Of a DNA stretch of 64,000 bases, positions 15,579 to 24,661 are shown piece by piece (the stretch's first letter is position 1; each line of letters starts with the position of its first letter). Origin of the DNA: an uncultured Mollicutes bacterium (GTDB lineage Bacteria > Bacillota_I > Bacilli_A > RFN20 > CAG-826); NCBI GenBank assembly GCA_900540395.1, contig UQFQ01000008.1, forward strand, positions 1 to 64,000, given 5' to 3'. The notes beneath the pieces were generated by a model that saw nothing but the letters and a program-made list of their open reading frames with translations, was not told where the DNA came from and made no database searches. Position numbers and translations under genes: made by a program.

Positions 15579-17978
15579 ATGAAAAGATTTGCTCTTGCTG
15601 GTAATCCAAACTGTGGAAAAACCACGCTTTTTAACAATCTTACTGGCTCAACAGCATATGTTGGTAACTGGCCAGGAGTTACGGTCGATAAAAGAGAAGG
15701 TACTTATAAGAAATTAAGTGAACCAATCTCAATTGTTGATCTTCCTGGAATTTATTCGTTATCTCCATATACACCAGAAGAAGTTATTTCAAGAAACTAT
15801 ATTCTTGATGAAAAACCTGATTGTGTTATTAACATAGTTGACGCAACAAACTTAGAAAGAAATCTTTATTTAACAACTCAACTTTTAGAAATTGATGTTC
15901 CGATGGTTTTGGCGTTAAATATGATGGACCTTCTTTCTAAAAACAAAGAGTTTGTTCTTATTAATAAGCTTGAAAAAGAACTTGGAATTCCGGTTGTTGA
16001 AATTTCTGCATTAAAAGAAGACAATTTGGATTTATTGATGCAAAAAGCATATGAAGCAAGCAACAAAGGACGTAAGGGTAAAACAGTTTTAGAAGATACT
16101 AATTTATATCACCTTATAAATGATTGCCGAATTGCTTTTGAGGGAGCTAAAGTAGAAAATCCTTTATTTCATGCAGTTAAATTAGTCGAACTCGATGAAC
16201 TTGAAACTGAAGCTCATCCTAATCTTGTCCATATTGTTGAAGAATTCAAACATACTTTCAACGATGATGTTTTCGGAAATGATTTTGAAGCTTTAATTGC
16301 TGATGCTAGATATAAATACATCTCTAAACATTTCCATGATGTTATTGTTGTCGATGAAAAGGAAAAACAAATTAGAGAAGCCAAAACTCAAGCTAAAATA
16401 GAAAAAGCAAATAAAAGAAAAGGCATCTTTAGGAAGAAAAAATCTGCAGAAGCTATACAAAATGAAGCAAAATTAACTTTATCAGATAAAATTGATAAGG
16501 TATTAACAAATAGATTTTTAGGTATTCCAATTTTCCTTGTTATCTTATTTGTTATATTTCATCTTACTTTTAGTGAAGACTTACTTTACCTTAATGCAAT
16601 GGGAGCAGTTGATGTAGTTTCCTTTGCTGACGCACCAGATTATGTCGCTGGTATGTTTGCTAATGGTGGTATTAATTCACCAGGCGTTATCTTAATGAAT
16701 GCTTTTAATGCTTTAACAGGCTGGATAGGCGATCTTATAAATCAAGGCTTAACTGCTGCTGGAGCATCTAATTGGTCGATTGGCTTAGTATGTGATGGAA
16801 TTTTTGGTGGTTTATTTGCTGTTTTAGGATTCTTACCTCAAATTCTTGTACTATTCTTATTCTTTGCAATCTTAGAAGATAGCGGATATATGGCTCGTGT
16901 TGCTTTTATCCTTGATAGAATCTTTAGACGTTTTGGCCTTAGTGGTAGAGCATTTATGCCAATGATTATGGGATTTGGCTGTTCTGTCCCTGCAATGATT
17001 AATACTAGAACATTAGCTGATGATAGAGAAAGAATCTCTACAATTAGAGTTATTCCTTTTTTCTCTTGTGGAGCTAAAGCACCAATTCTTACCGTATTTG
17101 CCTATGGAATTATTTCTATATTTGGTGAAGCAGTTGGATTCCATTACGCTGATGTTGTAGTTTATGGAATGTATGTTTTAGGTATGGTTGTTGCTTTAAT
17201 TACAGTTATTATGATGAGAGAAACAACCTTAAGAGGAAAAGTCCCTCCATTTATTATGGAACTTCCTGCTTATCACTTACCTCAATTTAAATCATTAATG
17301 ATTCATTTATGGGACAAAACTAAACACTTTGTTAAGAAGGCTTTCACAATTATTTTACTTTCAACAATTATCATTTGGTTTACATCTCACTTTACTTGGG
17401 GGTGGAGATTTATTGATATTGAAAGTGAAAACCCTGCAGAAATTGCCTTAATGTCAAATTCAATTCTTGCAAGTTTAGGTCAATTTATTCAACCAATATT
17501 TACACCTCTTGGCTTTGGTTCAACACTTGGTTCATTTGGCTGGGTGTTTGCGGTTGCAGCTATCAATGGTCTTGTTGCAAAAGAAAATGTTATTTCAACT
17601 CTCGGAACTTTAGCTTTAGTCTTAAATCCAAGCTTTAGTGCAGGTGAAGAAGCTGTAGAAGGCTTAGCTGCGGCTGAACTTATGATCCGAACAACAGGAA
17701 TTACTTTAAGTGGAGTTATTGCCTTTATTGCATTTAATATGTTAACAATTCCTTGCTTTGCAGCTGTTGCTACTGCTAAAGGAGAATTACCAAAAGGCAA
17801 ATTTGCAACAACATTATTGTTCTGGCTTGCAACTTCATACATTGTTTCAATGATGATCTTCTTAATTGGTGAATATGTTTGGACTCTTGCTATATTTATC
17901 CCATTAATTGTTGTAGCGGTTGTTTTAATAGTTTTATGGAGTAAAAAACAAAAAGCCATAGAAATGGAGACTAATTAA
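15579..17978 (+). CDS. feoB: Ferrous iron transport protein B
   Basis: A 799-residue permease that imports Fe(II). The N-terminal G domain has G1 GNPNCGKTT, G3 DLPGIYSL and G4 NMMD, followed by the GDI-like helical region. The membrane core carries both gate motifs, with conserved Cys in GFGCSVPAM and FFSCGAKAP. A basic stretch KANKRKGIFRKKK near residue 275 lies just before the first membrane helix. ATG 15579 is the correct start; an in-frame upstream TTG lies inside feoA. Confidence 0.95.
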   Translation: MKRFALAGNPNCGKTTLFNNLTGSTAYVGNWPGVTVDKREGTYKKLSEPISIVDLPGIYSLSPYTPEEVISRNYILDEKPDCVINIVDATNLERNLYLTTQLLEIDVPMVLALNMMDLLSKNKEFVLINKLEKELGIPVVEISALKEDNLDLLMQKAYEASNKGRKGKTVLEDTNLYHLINDCRIAFEGAKVENPLFHAVKLVELDELETEAHPNLVHIVEEFKHTFNDDVFGNDFEALIADARYKYISKHFHDVIVVDEKEKQIREAKTQAKIEKANKRKGIFRKKKSAEAIQNEAKLTLSDKIDKVLTNRFLGIPIFLVILFVIFHLTFSEDLLYLNAMGAVDVVSFADAPDYVAGMFANGGINSPGVILMNAFNALTGWIGDLINQGLTAAGASNWSIGLVCDGIFGGLFAVLGFLPQILVLFLFFAILEDSGYMARVAFILDRIFRRFGLSGRAFMPMIMGFGCSVPAMINTRTLADDRERISTIRVIPFFSCGAKAPILTVFAYGIISIFGEAVGFHYADVVVYGMYVLGMVVALITVIMMRETTLRGKVPPFIMELPAYHLPQFKSLMIHLWDKTKHFVKKAFTIILLSTIIIWFTSHFTWGWRFIDIESENPAEIALMSNSILASLGQFIQPIFTPLGFGSTLGSFGWVFAVAAINGLVAKENVISTLGTLALVLNPSFSAGEEAVEGLAAAELMIRTTGITLSGVIAFIAFNMLTIPCFAAVATAKGELPKGKFATTLLFWLATSYIVSMMIFLIGEYVWTLAIFIPLIVVAVVLIVLWSKKQKAIEMETN

Positions 17979-17980
17979 AT

Positions 17981-18244
17981 ATGTTAGCTAAATTATTTAA
18001 TATTTTAGATGATGCACCTGCTGTTACAACTGCAGATATAGTAATTATCGTTGTTATTGTCTTAATTGTTTTAGGAATTATAGCTTACTTTGCTTATAAG
18101 AAAATGAATGGTAAACGAATAAGTGATTGTGGTTGTGGTTCAACTGATAAAAAGAAACTTGTTAAAAGCTACTTTAAAAAATATCCTAAAGAAAAGAAAG
18201 AAGATTCTAATCATAGTGATGAATGTTGCTGTGGTAAGCATTAA
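17981..18244 (+). CDS. FeoB-associated Cys-rich membrane protein
   Basis: An 87-residue protein with one N-terminal membrane helix (about 20-42) and a cytoplasmic tail with two Cys clusters (DCGCG and ECCCGKH, the latter at the very C-terminus). It starts 2 bases after feoB. Such tails are recurrent partners of FeoB in Firmicutes and may bind incoming iron; the function is not proven. Confidence 0.85.
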   Translation: MLAKLFNILDDAPAVTTADIVIIVVIVLIVLGIIAYFAYKKMNGKRISDCGCGSTDKKKLVKSYFKKYPKEKKEDSNHSDECCCGKH

Positions 18245-18251
18245 CAAAATT

Positions 18252-18284
18252 AACGTCCTAGCAAATTAGCTAGGACGTTTTATT
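18252..18284. terminator. Terminator between feo operon and convergent membrane gene
   Basis: An 11-bp perfect stem AACGTCCTAGC/GCTAGGACGTT with a 6-base loop and T-rich tail, usable in both directions. Confidence 0.92.
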
Positions 18285-18762
18285 ATAGTTTCCTTCTAAA
18301 ATGATTGTTTGATTTAACTCGAGTTGAGTAAAGATTTGAAATCATATATAAAGATAATATTATTTGAAATGCTACTAAGACAAATATGAGGTAATAATTT
18401 AAAGAATTACTACCTATAAAAATAATGAAACTAGAAAAGAAAATAAGAGAAGCAAGTAAAGTATAAGCAAGAGAAGATGGCTTCTCTTTTTTAATGCCTA
18501 AAGAAGTCTTATAAAGAGAAATTACTATAAAAATTACAGCAGCAGTTAGAATAAGAGAAATAATTATCAAAAGAAATAAAGCAATATAGACACCTATATA
18601 ACCTAAAGATAAAGGAAGTATATAAGCAGGATTGCCATTGTTCATTTGTGTTTCAAAAGTTATTTTTGTAGAACAAATAATGTTCCATAAATAAGCATTA
18701 AATCCTGTAAGTAAAGATATTACTGTACCTAAAACAATTAATTTAGTTCGATTAGCCTTCAT
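18283..18762 (-). CDS. Small four-helix membrane protein, unrecognised
   Basis: A 159-residue hydrophobic protein with four predicted membrane helices (about 8-28, 50-80, 98-118, 125-145) and a basic C-terminus. I do not recognise the family. It is transcribed alone, between the feo terminator and the divergent hydrogenase operon. Confidence 0.6.
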   Translation of the reverse strand: MKANRTKLIVLGTVISLLTGFNAYLWNIICSTKITFETQMNNGNPAYILPLSLGYIGVYIALFLLIIISLILTAAVIFIVISLYKTSLGIKKEKPSSLAYTLLASLIFFSSFIIFIGSNSLNYYLIFVLVAFQIILSLYMISNLYSTRVKSNNHFRRKL

Positions 18763-18824
18763 ATTAATATTTTATATCTTTCTTTTAGAATGTTAAATTC
18801 TTGATATTAAGGCTTTATTAATAG

Positions 18825-18862
18825 CGATTACTATCGTCTTTTTCTTATTGTAAGCGCTTTCT
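18825..18862 (+). promoter_or_regulatory. Hydrogenase upstream region: palindrome and cre-like site
   Basis: CGATTACTATCG (18825-18836) differs by one base from the CGATAWWTATCG palindromes elsewhere here. TGTAAGCGCTTTCT (18849-18862) is a CcpA cre-like site centred on GCGC; read from the other strand it is one base off the TGAAAGCGCTTACA found upstream of mglB. Confidence 0.55.
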
Positions 18863-18911
18863 TTCTCGTTTAAAATAAAAAGAAGGTTTAATACAAGGGA
18901 GAATTATATCG

Positions 18912-19394
18912 ATGAAACTGCAAAAAGTAGCTGTGGATATGATCAAATCAATTTGTGCTAGATATAAAGATGAACCTAGTCCATTAATGTTGGTCTTAAG
19001 CGATGTCCAAAAAGAATATGGTTATATACCACTTGAAGTTCAAGAAGTTATTAGCCAAGAATTAAATGTTCCTGTTAGTGATATTTATGGTGTTGTAACT
19101 TTCTATTCTTTCTTTAGTTTAACTCCTAAAGGAAGATACGTTATCGGAGTTTGTATCGGAACTGCTTGTTACGTTAAAGGCGGGCAAAATGTTTTAGATA
19201 AATTTGGAGAATTATTAAAAATAAAACCAGGTCAAACTACTGAAGATGGCCTTTTTACTCTTGATGGTTTACGTTGTATTGGTGCATGTGGTATTGCTCC
19301 AGCAATCAGTATAAATGGGAAAGTTTATCCAAAAGTTAAGCTTAGCGATATTCCTCACATTATAGCTGAATATAGAAATAAGGAGATGGAGTAA
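18912..19394 (+). CDS. Hydrogenase subunit HydC / NuoE-like [2Fe-2S] protein
   Basis: This 160-residue thioredoxin-fold subunit carries one [2Fe-2S] cluster, with ligands visible as CIGTAC and, about 36 residues on, CIGAC. The EYGYIP and YGVVTFYSFF segments are typical of NuoE. It is the smallest subunit of the trimeric NAD-dependent [FeFe]-hydrogenase encoded with the next two genes. These complexes couple NADH and ferredoxin oxidation to H2 release, or the reverse. Its stop is one base from the next ATG. Confidence 0.92.
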   Translation: MKLQKVAVDMIKSICARYKDEPSPLMLVLSDVQKEYGYIPLEVQEVISQELNVPVSDIYGVVTFYSFFSLTPKGRYVIGVCIGTACYVKGGQNVLDKFGELLKIKPGQTTEDGLFTLDGLRCIGACGIAPAISINGKVYPKVKLSDIPHIIAEYRNKEME

Positions 19395-19395
19395 T

Positions 19396-21300
19396 ATGGC
19401 AAAAGTTAATAAAAACACTGCAAAAGCTGAACCAAAAATTAAAACTTTACAAGATTTAGAAAATAAAATTGCTAGATGTAGTGAATGTGTTAGCGATAAA
19501 TTTAGTGGAAAAGATGGGAAAAGACATATTGTTGTTTGTGGTGGAACAGGCTGTTTATCATCTGATTCACAAAAGATTATTGATAATTTTAATCAATTAA
19601 TTAAAGATAAACATCTTGAAGACAAAGTAACCTGCAATGTTGTAGGATGTTTTGGTTTTTGTTCACAAGGACCATTTGTCAAAATATATCCAGAGGACAC
19701 TTTATACCATGCAGTTAAACCTACTGATTGTGAAAAAATAATTGAAGAAGACATAATCGGAGGAAAAATTGTTGAAGAACTTTTATATACAGAACCTTCA
19801 ACAGGTAAAAAAGTTACAAGACAAGATGATATTAATTTCTATAAAAAACAATTAAGAATTGCTCTTCATGGTTGTGGAACAATCAACCCAGAAGTTATTG
19901 ATGAAGCATTAGGATATGATGCCTTTAAAGGCTTAATTCGTGCTTTAAGCATGAAAAGAGAAGAAGTCATTCAAGAAGTTTTAGATAGCGGTCTTAGAGG
20001 AAGAGGCGGAGCCGGATTCCCAACTGGAAGAAAATGGAAATTTGCTTACGATGTCCAAAACGATACAAAATATGTGGTTTGTAATGGTGATGAAGGCGAT
20101 CCAGGTGCATTCATGGATCGTTCAATTTTAGAAGGAAATCCGGTTGCTGTTATTGAAGGTATGATGATTGCTGGTTATGCAATCGGGGCTCAAAATGGTT
20201 ACTTCTATGTAAGAGCAGAATATCCAATCGCTGTTAATAGATTAAGAACAGCAATTAAAGAACTTGAAGAAATCGGATTACTTGGCGATAACATTTTAGG
20301 TAGCGGATTTAATTTTAGAGTCCATATTAGATTAGGTGCTGGCGCATTTGTTTGTGGCGAAGAAACTGCATTACTTAACTCAATTGAAGGCAAAAGAGGT
20401 ATGCCAAGAACAAGACCTCCTTTCCCTGCAGTAAAAGGTTTATGGGACAAACCAACAATTATTAACAATGTTGAAACATTAGCAAATGTCCCTTACATCA
20501 TGAGAGTTGGTGCAAAAGAATATGCAAAAATCGGAACCGAAAGAAGTAAAGGAACTAAAGTTTTTGCTTTAGGTGGCAAGGTTAAAAATGTTGGTCTTGT
20601 TGAAGTTCCAATGGGAACAACTATTAGAGAGCTTGTTTATGATATTGGTGGCGGAATTCCAAACGATAAGAGATTCCAAGCTATTCAAACTGGCGGCCCA
20701 TCTGGTGGATGTTTAACAATGAACGAACTAGACACCCCTATTGAATACGAATCCTTAGTAGAAAAAGGAAGTATGATGGGATCTGGTGGCGCAATTGTCA
20801 TGGATGAAGACAACTGTATGGTTGATGTTGCTAAATTCTATCTCGAATTTATTTGTGATGAAAGTTGTGGTAAATGTTCACAATGCCGTATCGGAACAAA
20901 ACGTTTGTTAGAGATCTTAACTAAAGTTACAGACGGAAAAGCCACTATGGAAGATTTAGATAAGCTTCAAACTTTAAGTGAATCTATTCAAGTCGGTTCA
21001 TTGTGTGGTCTTGGTCAAACGGCTCCTAACCCTGTTCTTTCAACACTTAATAAATTTAAAGACGTTTATATTAGACACGTTAAAGATAAGAAGTGTGATG
21101 CTGGAGTTTGTAAGTCACTTATTGAATTCCATATCGATCCAAATAAATGTAAAAAATGCTCACTTTGCGCAAGAAATTGTCCAGTTAACGCAATAAGTGG
21201 TGTTGTCGGCAAAGAGGTATTCAAGATTGACCTTGATAAATGTATTAAGTGTGGAACTTGTATCTCTGCTTGTAAGTTTGGGGCAATTTATAAGAAATAG
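19396..21300 (+). CDS. Hydrogenase subunit HydB (NuoF-like, FMN/NADH)
   Basis: A 634-residue flavoprotein. Residues about 40-125 are a thioredoxin-like [2Fe-2S] domain (CGGTGC, CFGFC). Residues about 150-470 form the NuoF core with NADH loop RGRGGAGFPTGRKW, FMN loop NGDEGDPGAFMDRS and CGEETALL. Residues 490-540 carry a [4Fe-4S] site (CGKCSQCRIG). The C-terminus is a two-cluster ferredoxin (CKKCSLCARNCP, CIKCGTCISAC). This exact order marks the HydB subunit of electron-bifurcating hydrogenases. It takes electrons from NADH and splits or confurcates them with ferredoxin. Confidence 0.95.
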   Translation: MAKVNKNTAKAEPKIKTLQDLENKIARCSECVSDKFSGKDGKRHIVVCGGTGCLSSDSQKIIDNFNQLIKDKHLEDKVTCNVVGCFGFCSQGPFVKIYPEDTLYHAVKPTDCEKIIEEDIIGGKIVEELLYTEPSTGKKVTRQDDINFYKKQLRIALHGCGTINPEVIDEALGYDAFKGLIRALSMKREEVIQEVLDSGLRGRGGAGFPTGRKWKFAYDVQNDTKYVVCNGDEGDPGAFMDRSILEGNPVAVIEGMMIAGYAIGAQNGYFYVRAEYPIAVNRLRTAIKELEEIGLLGDNILGSGFNFRVHIRLGAGAFVCGEETALLNSIEGKRGMPRTRPPFPAVKGLWDKPTIINNVETLANVPYIMRVGAKEYAKIGTERSKGTKVFALGGKVKNVGLVEVPMGTTIRELVYDIGGGIPNDKRFQAIQTGGPSGGCLTMNELDTPIEYESLVEKGSMMGSGGAIVMDEDNCMVDVAKFYLEFICDESCGKCSQCRIGTKRLLEILTKVTDGKATMEDLDKLQTLSESIQVGSLCGLGQTAPNPVLSTLNKFKDVYIRHVKDKKCDAGVCKSLIEFHIDPNKCKKCSLCARNCPVNAISGVVGKEVFKIDLDKCIKCGTCISACKFGAIYKK

Positions 21301-21313
21301 GCGGTAGTGAATT

Positions 21314-23098
21314 ATGGCAAAAATACAAATTTTTATTGAAAATAAACCATATGTAGTGGAAGAAGGATTAACTATTCTTGAAGCTGCAAAAATTTGTGGT
21401 TATAACATTCCAAATCTTTGTACTTGGAAAAAAGGTGAATGTTCAGTTGCAAGTTGTAGAGTCTGTCTTGTAAAAGTCGAAGGAGAAAGAAGACTTGTTC
21501 CAAGCTGTGCTTATCCAATTAGAGAAGGTATTAGAATTTCAATAGTTGATCCAAAAGCTGTTGTTGCAAGAAGAACTAGTGTTGAACTTTTACTTTCTAA
21601 CCATTATTACAACTGTCAAGCTTGTAGAAAAAATGGTCAATGTGAACTTTTGGAAGTTGCTAGAAGAGTTGGCGCAAGACCTGAACAATATGTCGGTCAA
21701 AAAACTAAATCAACTTATGATGAACTGGCCCCTTCGTTAATTAGAGATACATCTAAATGTATTCTTTGCGGAAGATGTGTTGAAGCTTGTAAAAATACAC
21801 AAGGTATTGGAATTTTAGGTTTTGAAAATAGAGGGTTTAATACTATTGTTGGACCTAGTGAAAATAGAAGTTTCAATAATGTTCCATGTATTCAATGTGG
21901 ACAATGTACACTTGTTTGTCCAACTGGCGCTTTAATGGAACATAGTGAAATTGATAAATTAGATAAAGCGTTCCATGATGGCAAATATGTCATTGTACAA
22001 ACTGCTCCAGCAGTTAGAGCTGCTATTGGTGAAGAGTTTGGTGAGCCTATCGGAACTAACTCAACCGGTAAAATGGTTGCAGCCCTCCATCGTTTAGGCT
22101 TTTATAGAGTATTTGATACTAACTTCGCTGCAGATCTTACAATTACTGAAGAAGCTAGTGAATTTATTCAAAGAATTATTTCTCATAGACCAGGTCCTAT
22201 GATTACATCATGTTCTCCAGGCCGGATTAATTATATTGAGTATTATTACCCTGAATTATTACCACATCTTTCAAGCTGTAAATCTCCACATGAAATGATG
22301 GGCGCAATTATTAAATCTTATTATGCTGAGAAACATAACATTGATAGAAGCCAAATTTGTGTTGTTTCTATTATGCCATGTACTGCTAAGAAGTTTGAAA
22401 AGGAACGTCCAGCTAATAGCGTAGATGGAATTAAAGATGTTGATGTTGTTTTAACTACAAGAGAACTTGCTGAATTAATTAAGAGAGCCGGTATCTTATG
22501 GAAAAAACTTCCTGAAGAAGAATTTGATGATGATTTAATTGGTGAATATAGTGGTGCTGGAGCTATTTTTGGTGTTACTGGTGGTGTTATGGAAGCAGCA
22601 ATTAGAACTGCATATCATATTCTTACAAACCAAGAACTTGAACCAATTGAATTTACTCCATGTAGAGGACTTGAAGGCATTAAAGAAGCTACACTTAAAA
22701 TTAATGGTGTAACCTATAATTTTGCAATGTGCAGTGGTATGAAAAATGCTAAAGTCTTACTTGAGCAAATCAAAAACGGCGAAAGCAAATATGACTTTAT
22801 AGAAGTTATGGGCTGCCCAGGTGGATGTATTAATGGTGGTGGCCAACCATATGTTTTCCCATTATTCTTACCAAATGAAGAGGATAACATCCAAGAAACA
22901 TACATTCAAAAGAGAGCCAGCGTTCTTTATGGTATCGATAAGGGCAAAAAAGTTAGAAGAAGCCATTTAAACCCTGATATTATTACTCTTTACAAGGAAT
23001 ATTTAGGTGAATATGGATCTCCAAAGGCACATAAGTTATTACACACAACTTATAATGCAGAAAGAGAAAAATACCCAGATATAAATCCAGAAGAATAA
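21314..23098 (+). CDS. hydA: [FeFe]-hydrogenase catalytic subunit HydA
   Basis: This 594-residue enzyme has an N-terminal [2Fe-2S] domain (about 1-75), a His-Cys [4Fe-4S] domain (HYYNCQACRKNGQC) and two [4Fe-4S] clusters (CILCGRCVEAC, CIQCGQCTLVCP). The H-cluster domain follows, with motifs L1 TSCSPGR near residue 300, L2 MPCTAKKFE and L3 GCPGGCINGGGQP. L1 in relatives is TSCCPxW or TSCSPGW; the R here is a CGG codon (22223-22225), so Trp is probably inserted. The extra C-terminal tail after about residue 530 resembles trimeric enzymes. It reduces protons to H2 in the cytoplasm. Confidence 0.95.
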   Translation: MAKIQIFIENKPYVVEEGLTILEAAKICGYNIPNLCTWKKGECSVASCRVCLVKVEGERRLVPSCAYPIREGIRISIVDPKAVVARRTSVELLLSNHYYNCQACRKNGQCELLEVARRVGARPEQYVGQKTKSTYDELAPSLIRDTSKCILCGRCVEACKNTQGIGILGFENRGFNTIVGPSENRSFNNVPCIQCGQCTLVCPTGALMEHSEIDKLDKAFHDGKYVIVQTAPAVRAAIGEEFGEPIGTNSTGKMVAALHRLGFYRVFDTNFAADLTITEEASEFIQRIISHRPGPMITSCSPGRINYIEYYYPELLPHLSSCKSPHEMMGAIIKSYYAEKHNIDRSQICVVSIMPCTAKKFEKERPANSVDGIKDVDVVLTTRELAELIKRAGILWKKLPEEEFDDDLIGEYSGAGAIFGVTGGVMEAAIRTAYHILTNQELEPIEFTPCRGLEGIKEATLKINGVTYNFAMCSGMKNAKVLLEQIKNGESKYDFIEVMGCPGGCINGGGQPYVFPLFLPNEEDNIQETYIQKRASVLYGIDKGKKVRRSHLNPDIITLYKEYLGEYGSPKAHKLLHTTYNAEREKYPDINPEE

Positions 23099-23118
23099 AA
23101 TTTAAACTTTTAAAATTT

Positions 23119-23147
23119 GAGTCGCTCTTATGTAGCGACTCTTTTTC
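23119..23147 (+). terminator. Hydrogenase operon terminator
   Basis: GAGTCGCT, 7-base loop, AGCGACTC, then TTTTTC right after hydA. Confidence 0.92.
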
Positions 23148-23456
23148 TATCCGTGAAAAATAGTAAAGATAGATAAAAACTAAAATAAACTAAGTTAAAG
23201 AGCGTAGAGTAAAAACGCGATATTTATCGTTAAAATTAATAGTTTATTTACAAAGCAATTTATATATTTATCCGTGAAAAAGTGAAAATAATTTTTCTCC
23301 TATTAAACTAAAAAGCAATGGCACATTTTCTAGTGATATAACGTTAGGCAAAAAAACGTTCCCCAATTTTAAATTTCATTATAGATAAGTCTATAATAGT
23401 GACATTTTAAATGAATAACTACATGATAGAGCACTAAAATAGCGAAAAAATCGTTC
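23148..23456. other. Gene-free AT-rich gap before tRNA-Ser
   Basis: No coding frame is supported. It contains the palindrome CGATATTTATCG (23218-23229) and two copies of ATCCGTGAAAAA (near 23150 and 23271). The second is followed by AGTGAAAA, similar to the repeated unit upstream of the Fic gene. The role is unknown. Confidence 0.4.
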
Positions 23457-23485
23457 TTGAGAAGTTTCTTGACCTTTGATATTAT
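23457..23485 (+). promoter_or_regulatory. tRNA-Ser promoter
   Basis: TTGAGA (23457-23462) and TATTAT (23480-23485) with a 17-base spacer, ending about 10 bases before the tRNA. Confidence 0.6.
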
Positions 23486-23495
23486 TATAAGGCAC

Positions 23496-23586
23496 GGAGA
23501 AGTACCCAAGCGGCTGAAGGGGACGGTTTGCTAAACCGTTAGTAGGGGTAACCCTAGCGTGAGTTCAAATCTCATCTTCTCCGCCA
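23496..23586 (+). tRNA. tRNA-Ser(GCU)
   Basis: A class II tRNA with a long variable arm. The acceptor stem GGAGAAG pairs with CTTCTCC, the anticodon arm CGGTTTGCTAAACCG shows anticodon GCT (23530-23532), and the T-arm contains GTTCAAAT. CCA is encoded at the 3' end. It reads AGC/AGU serine codons. Confidence 0.95.
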
Positions 23587-23598
23587 CTATTTAAAAAT

Positions 23599-23621
23599 AA
23601 GCGATGGTTATCGCTTTTTTT
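23599..23621 (+). terminator. tRNA-Ser terminator
   Basis: AAGCGAT, loop GGTT, ATCGCTT, then TTTTT. Confidence 0.85.
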
Positions 23622-23700
23622 AATGGTTTTTAATCTTAGATTTCTCTTGTTTTTAATAATAAGAATGAAATTTAATAAAAATTATATATAATAAATACAT

Positions 23701-24630
23701 ATGCCGAGTCTGATTACACATTATGAATTCTCTAAGCAGAATTTCCCAAAACATAAAAAAATATTTTATCTAGGTTCACAAGGGCCTGATCCATTCTTCT
23801 ATTATGGATATACATCGCCATTAAGATCAAACATAAGAGAAGTGAGAGAGTTTGGTACTTATCTTCATGAAATTGATCCGTTTATTACTTTTTCTTTTTT
23901 ATTTGATTATGCAAAAAAAGAAGAAGATAAAGAAAACGAAGAAATCTTGATTGCTTTTATTAAAGGATTAATGTCTCATTATGTTTTAGATAGAACCTGT
24001 CATCCTTACATTTTCTATAAAACGGGTTTTCCATTAAAAGGCACTATTTTTTCTATTTACCATTCATTGTTAGAAACAGATATTGATGTTTTGATGGAAG
24101 AAAACTTCAACGATAAACCTAGTTTTAAAGAAATGTTAAAAGTAGATAAGAAAGATTTAAAACTTGTTTCCAAAATGATGAAAGCATTGGCAGATTATTT
24201 AAACAAAGATAGAGTAGATGAAAAAAGTTACTATCGTTCAGTCAAAACAATGTTAACTGTAAATAGATGCATTAATTCAAAGATATTTGGATTTAGAAAA
24301 TTTATTTTTTCTCACTTAATGAAAAATAGTGTTATAAACGCTATGTCTCATCCAAAACTCAAAAATCTTGATAAGAATATCGATTACTTGAATTTAAATG
24401 AAAATGAATGGTTCAATGTTGTAACTAATGAATCAATGGGGAAAGATACATTCTTTGATTTGATAGATAAAGCTTATATAGATTTAGCACACGTTTTACA
24501 AACAATTGATGATATTTATTATAATGATTTAGATTATGAGCCAATTAATGAGTTTATCGGCCAAATAAATCACGACGGTATAAAAATTGGTCAGAAAATG
24601 AAATATTTCTCCTTATTATTTAAAAATTAA
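23701..24630 (+). CDS. Zinc-dependent phospholipase C-like protein
   Basis: A 309-residue protein of the Zn_dep_PLPC type. The N-terminal MPSLITHYEF, the GSQGPDPFFY segment, HEIDPF, MSHYVLDRTCHPY and YHSLLETDID place His and Asp residues as in the metal site of bacterial phospholipase C/nuclease P1 folds. It has no signal peptide, so the substrate is probably intracellular or the enzymatic role has changed. The ATG lies 8 bases after TATAAT (23687-23692) with no ribosome site, which implies a leaderless message. Confidence 0.85.
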   Translation: MPSLITHYEFSKQNFPKHKKIFYLGSQGPDPFFYYGYTSPLRSNIREVREFGTYLHEIDPFITFSFLFDYAKKEEDKENEEILIAFIKGLMSHYVLDRTCHPYIFYKTGFPLKGTIFSIYHSLLETDIDVLMEENFNDKPSFKEMLKVDKKDLKLVSKMMKALADYLNKDRVDEKSYYRSVKTMLTVNRCINSKIFGFRKFIFSHLMKNSVINAMSHPKLKNLDKNIDYLNLNENEWFNVVTNESMGKDTFFDLIDKAYIDLAHVLQTIDDIYYNDLDYEPINEFIGQINHDGIKIGQKMKYFSLLFKN

Positions 24631-24635
24631 GAGTA

Positions 24636-24661
24636 GAGGTTCTTAAAGTGAGCCTCTTTTT
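24636..24661. terminator. Terminator between phospholipase-like gene and AraC pseudogene
   Basis: A 7-bp stem GAGGTTC/GAGCCTC (one G-T pair) followed by TTTTTATTTT. Confidence 0.75.

Noticed and set aside
23599..23621. Another copy of the CGATA palindrome
   Set aside because: GCGAT-GGT-TATCGC directly follows the tRNA and is followed by a T-run, so it is the tRNA terminator.
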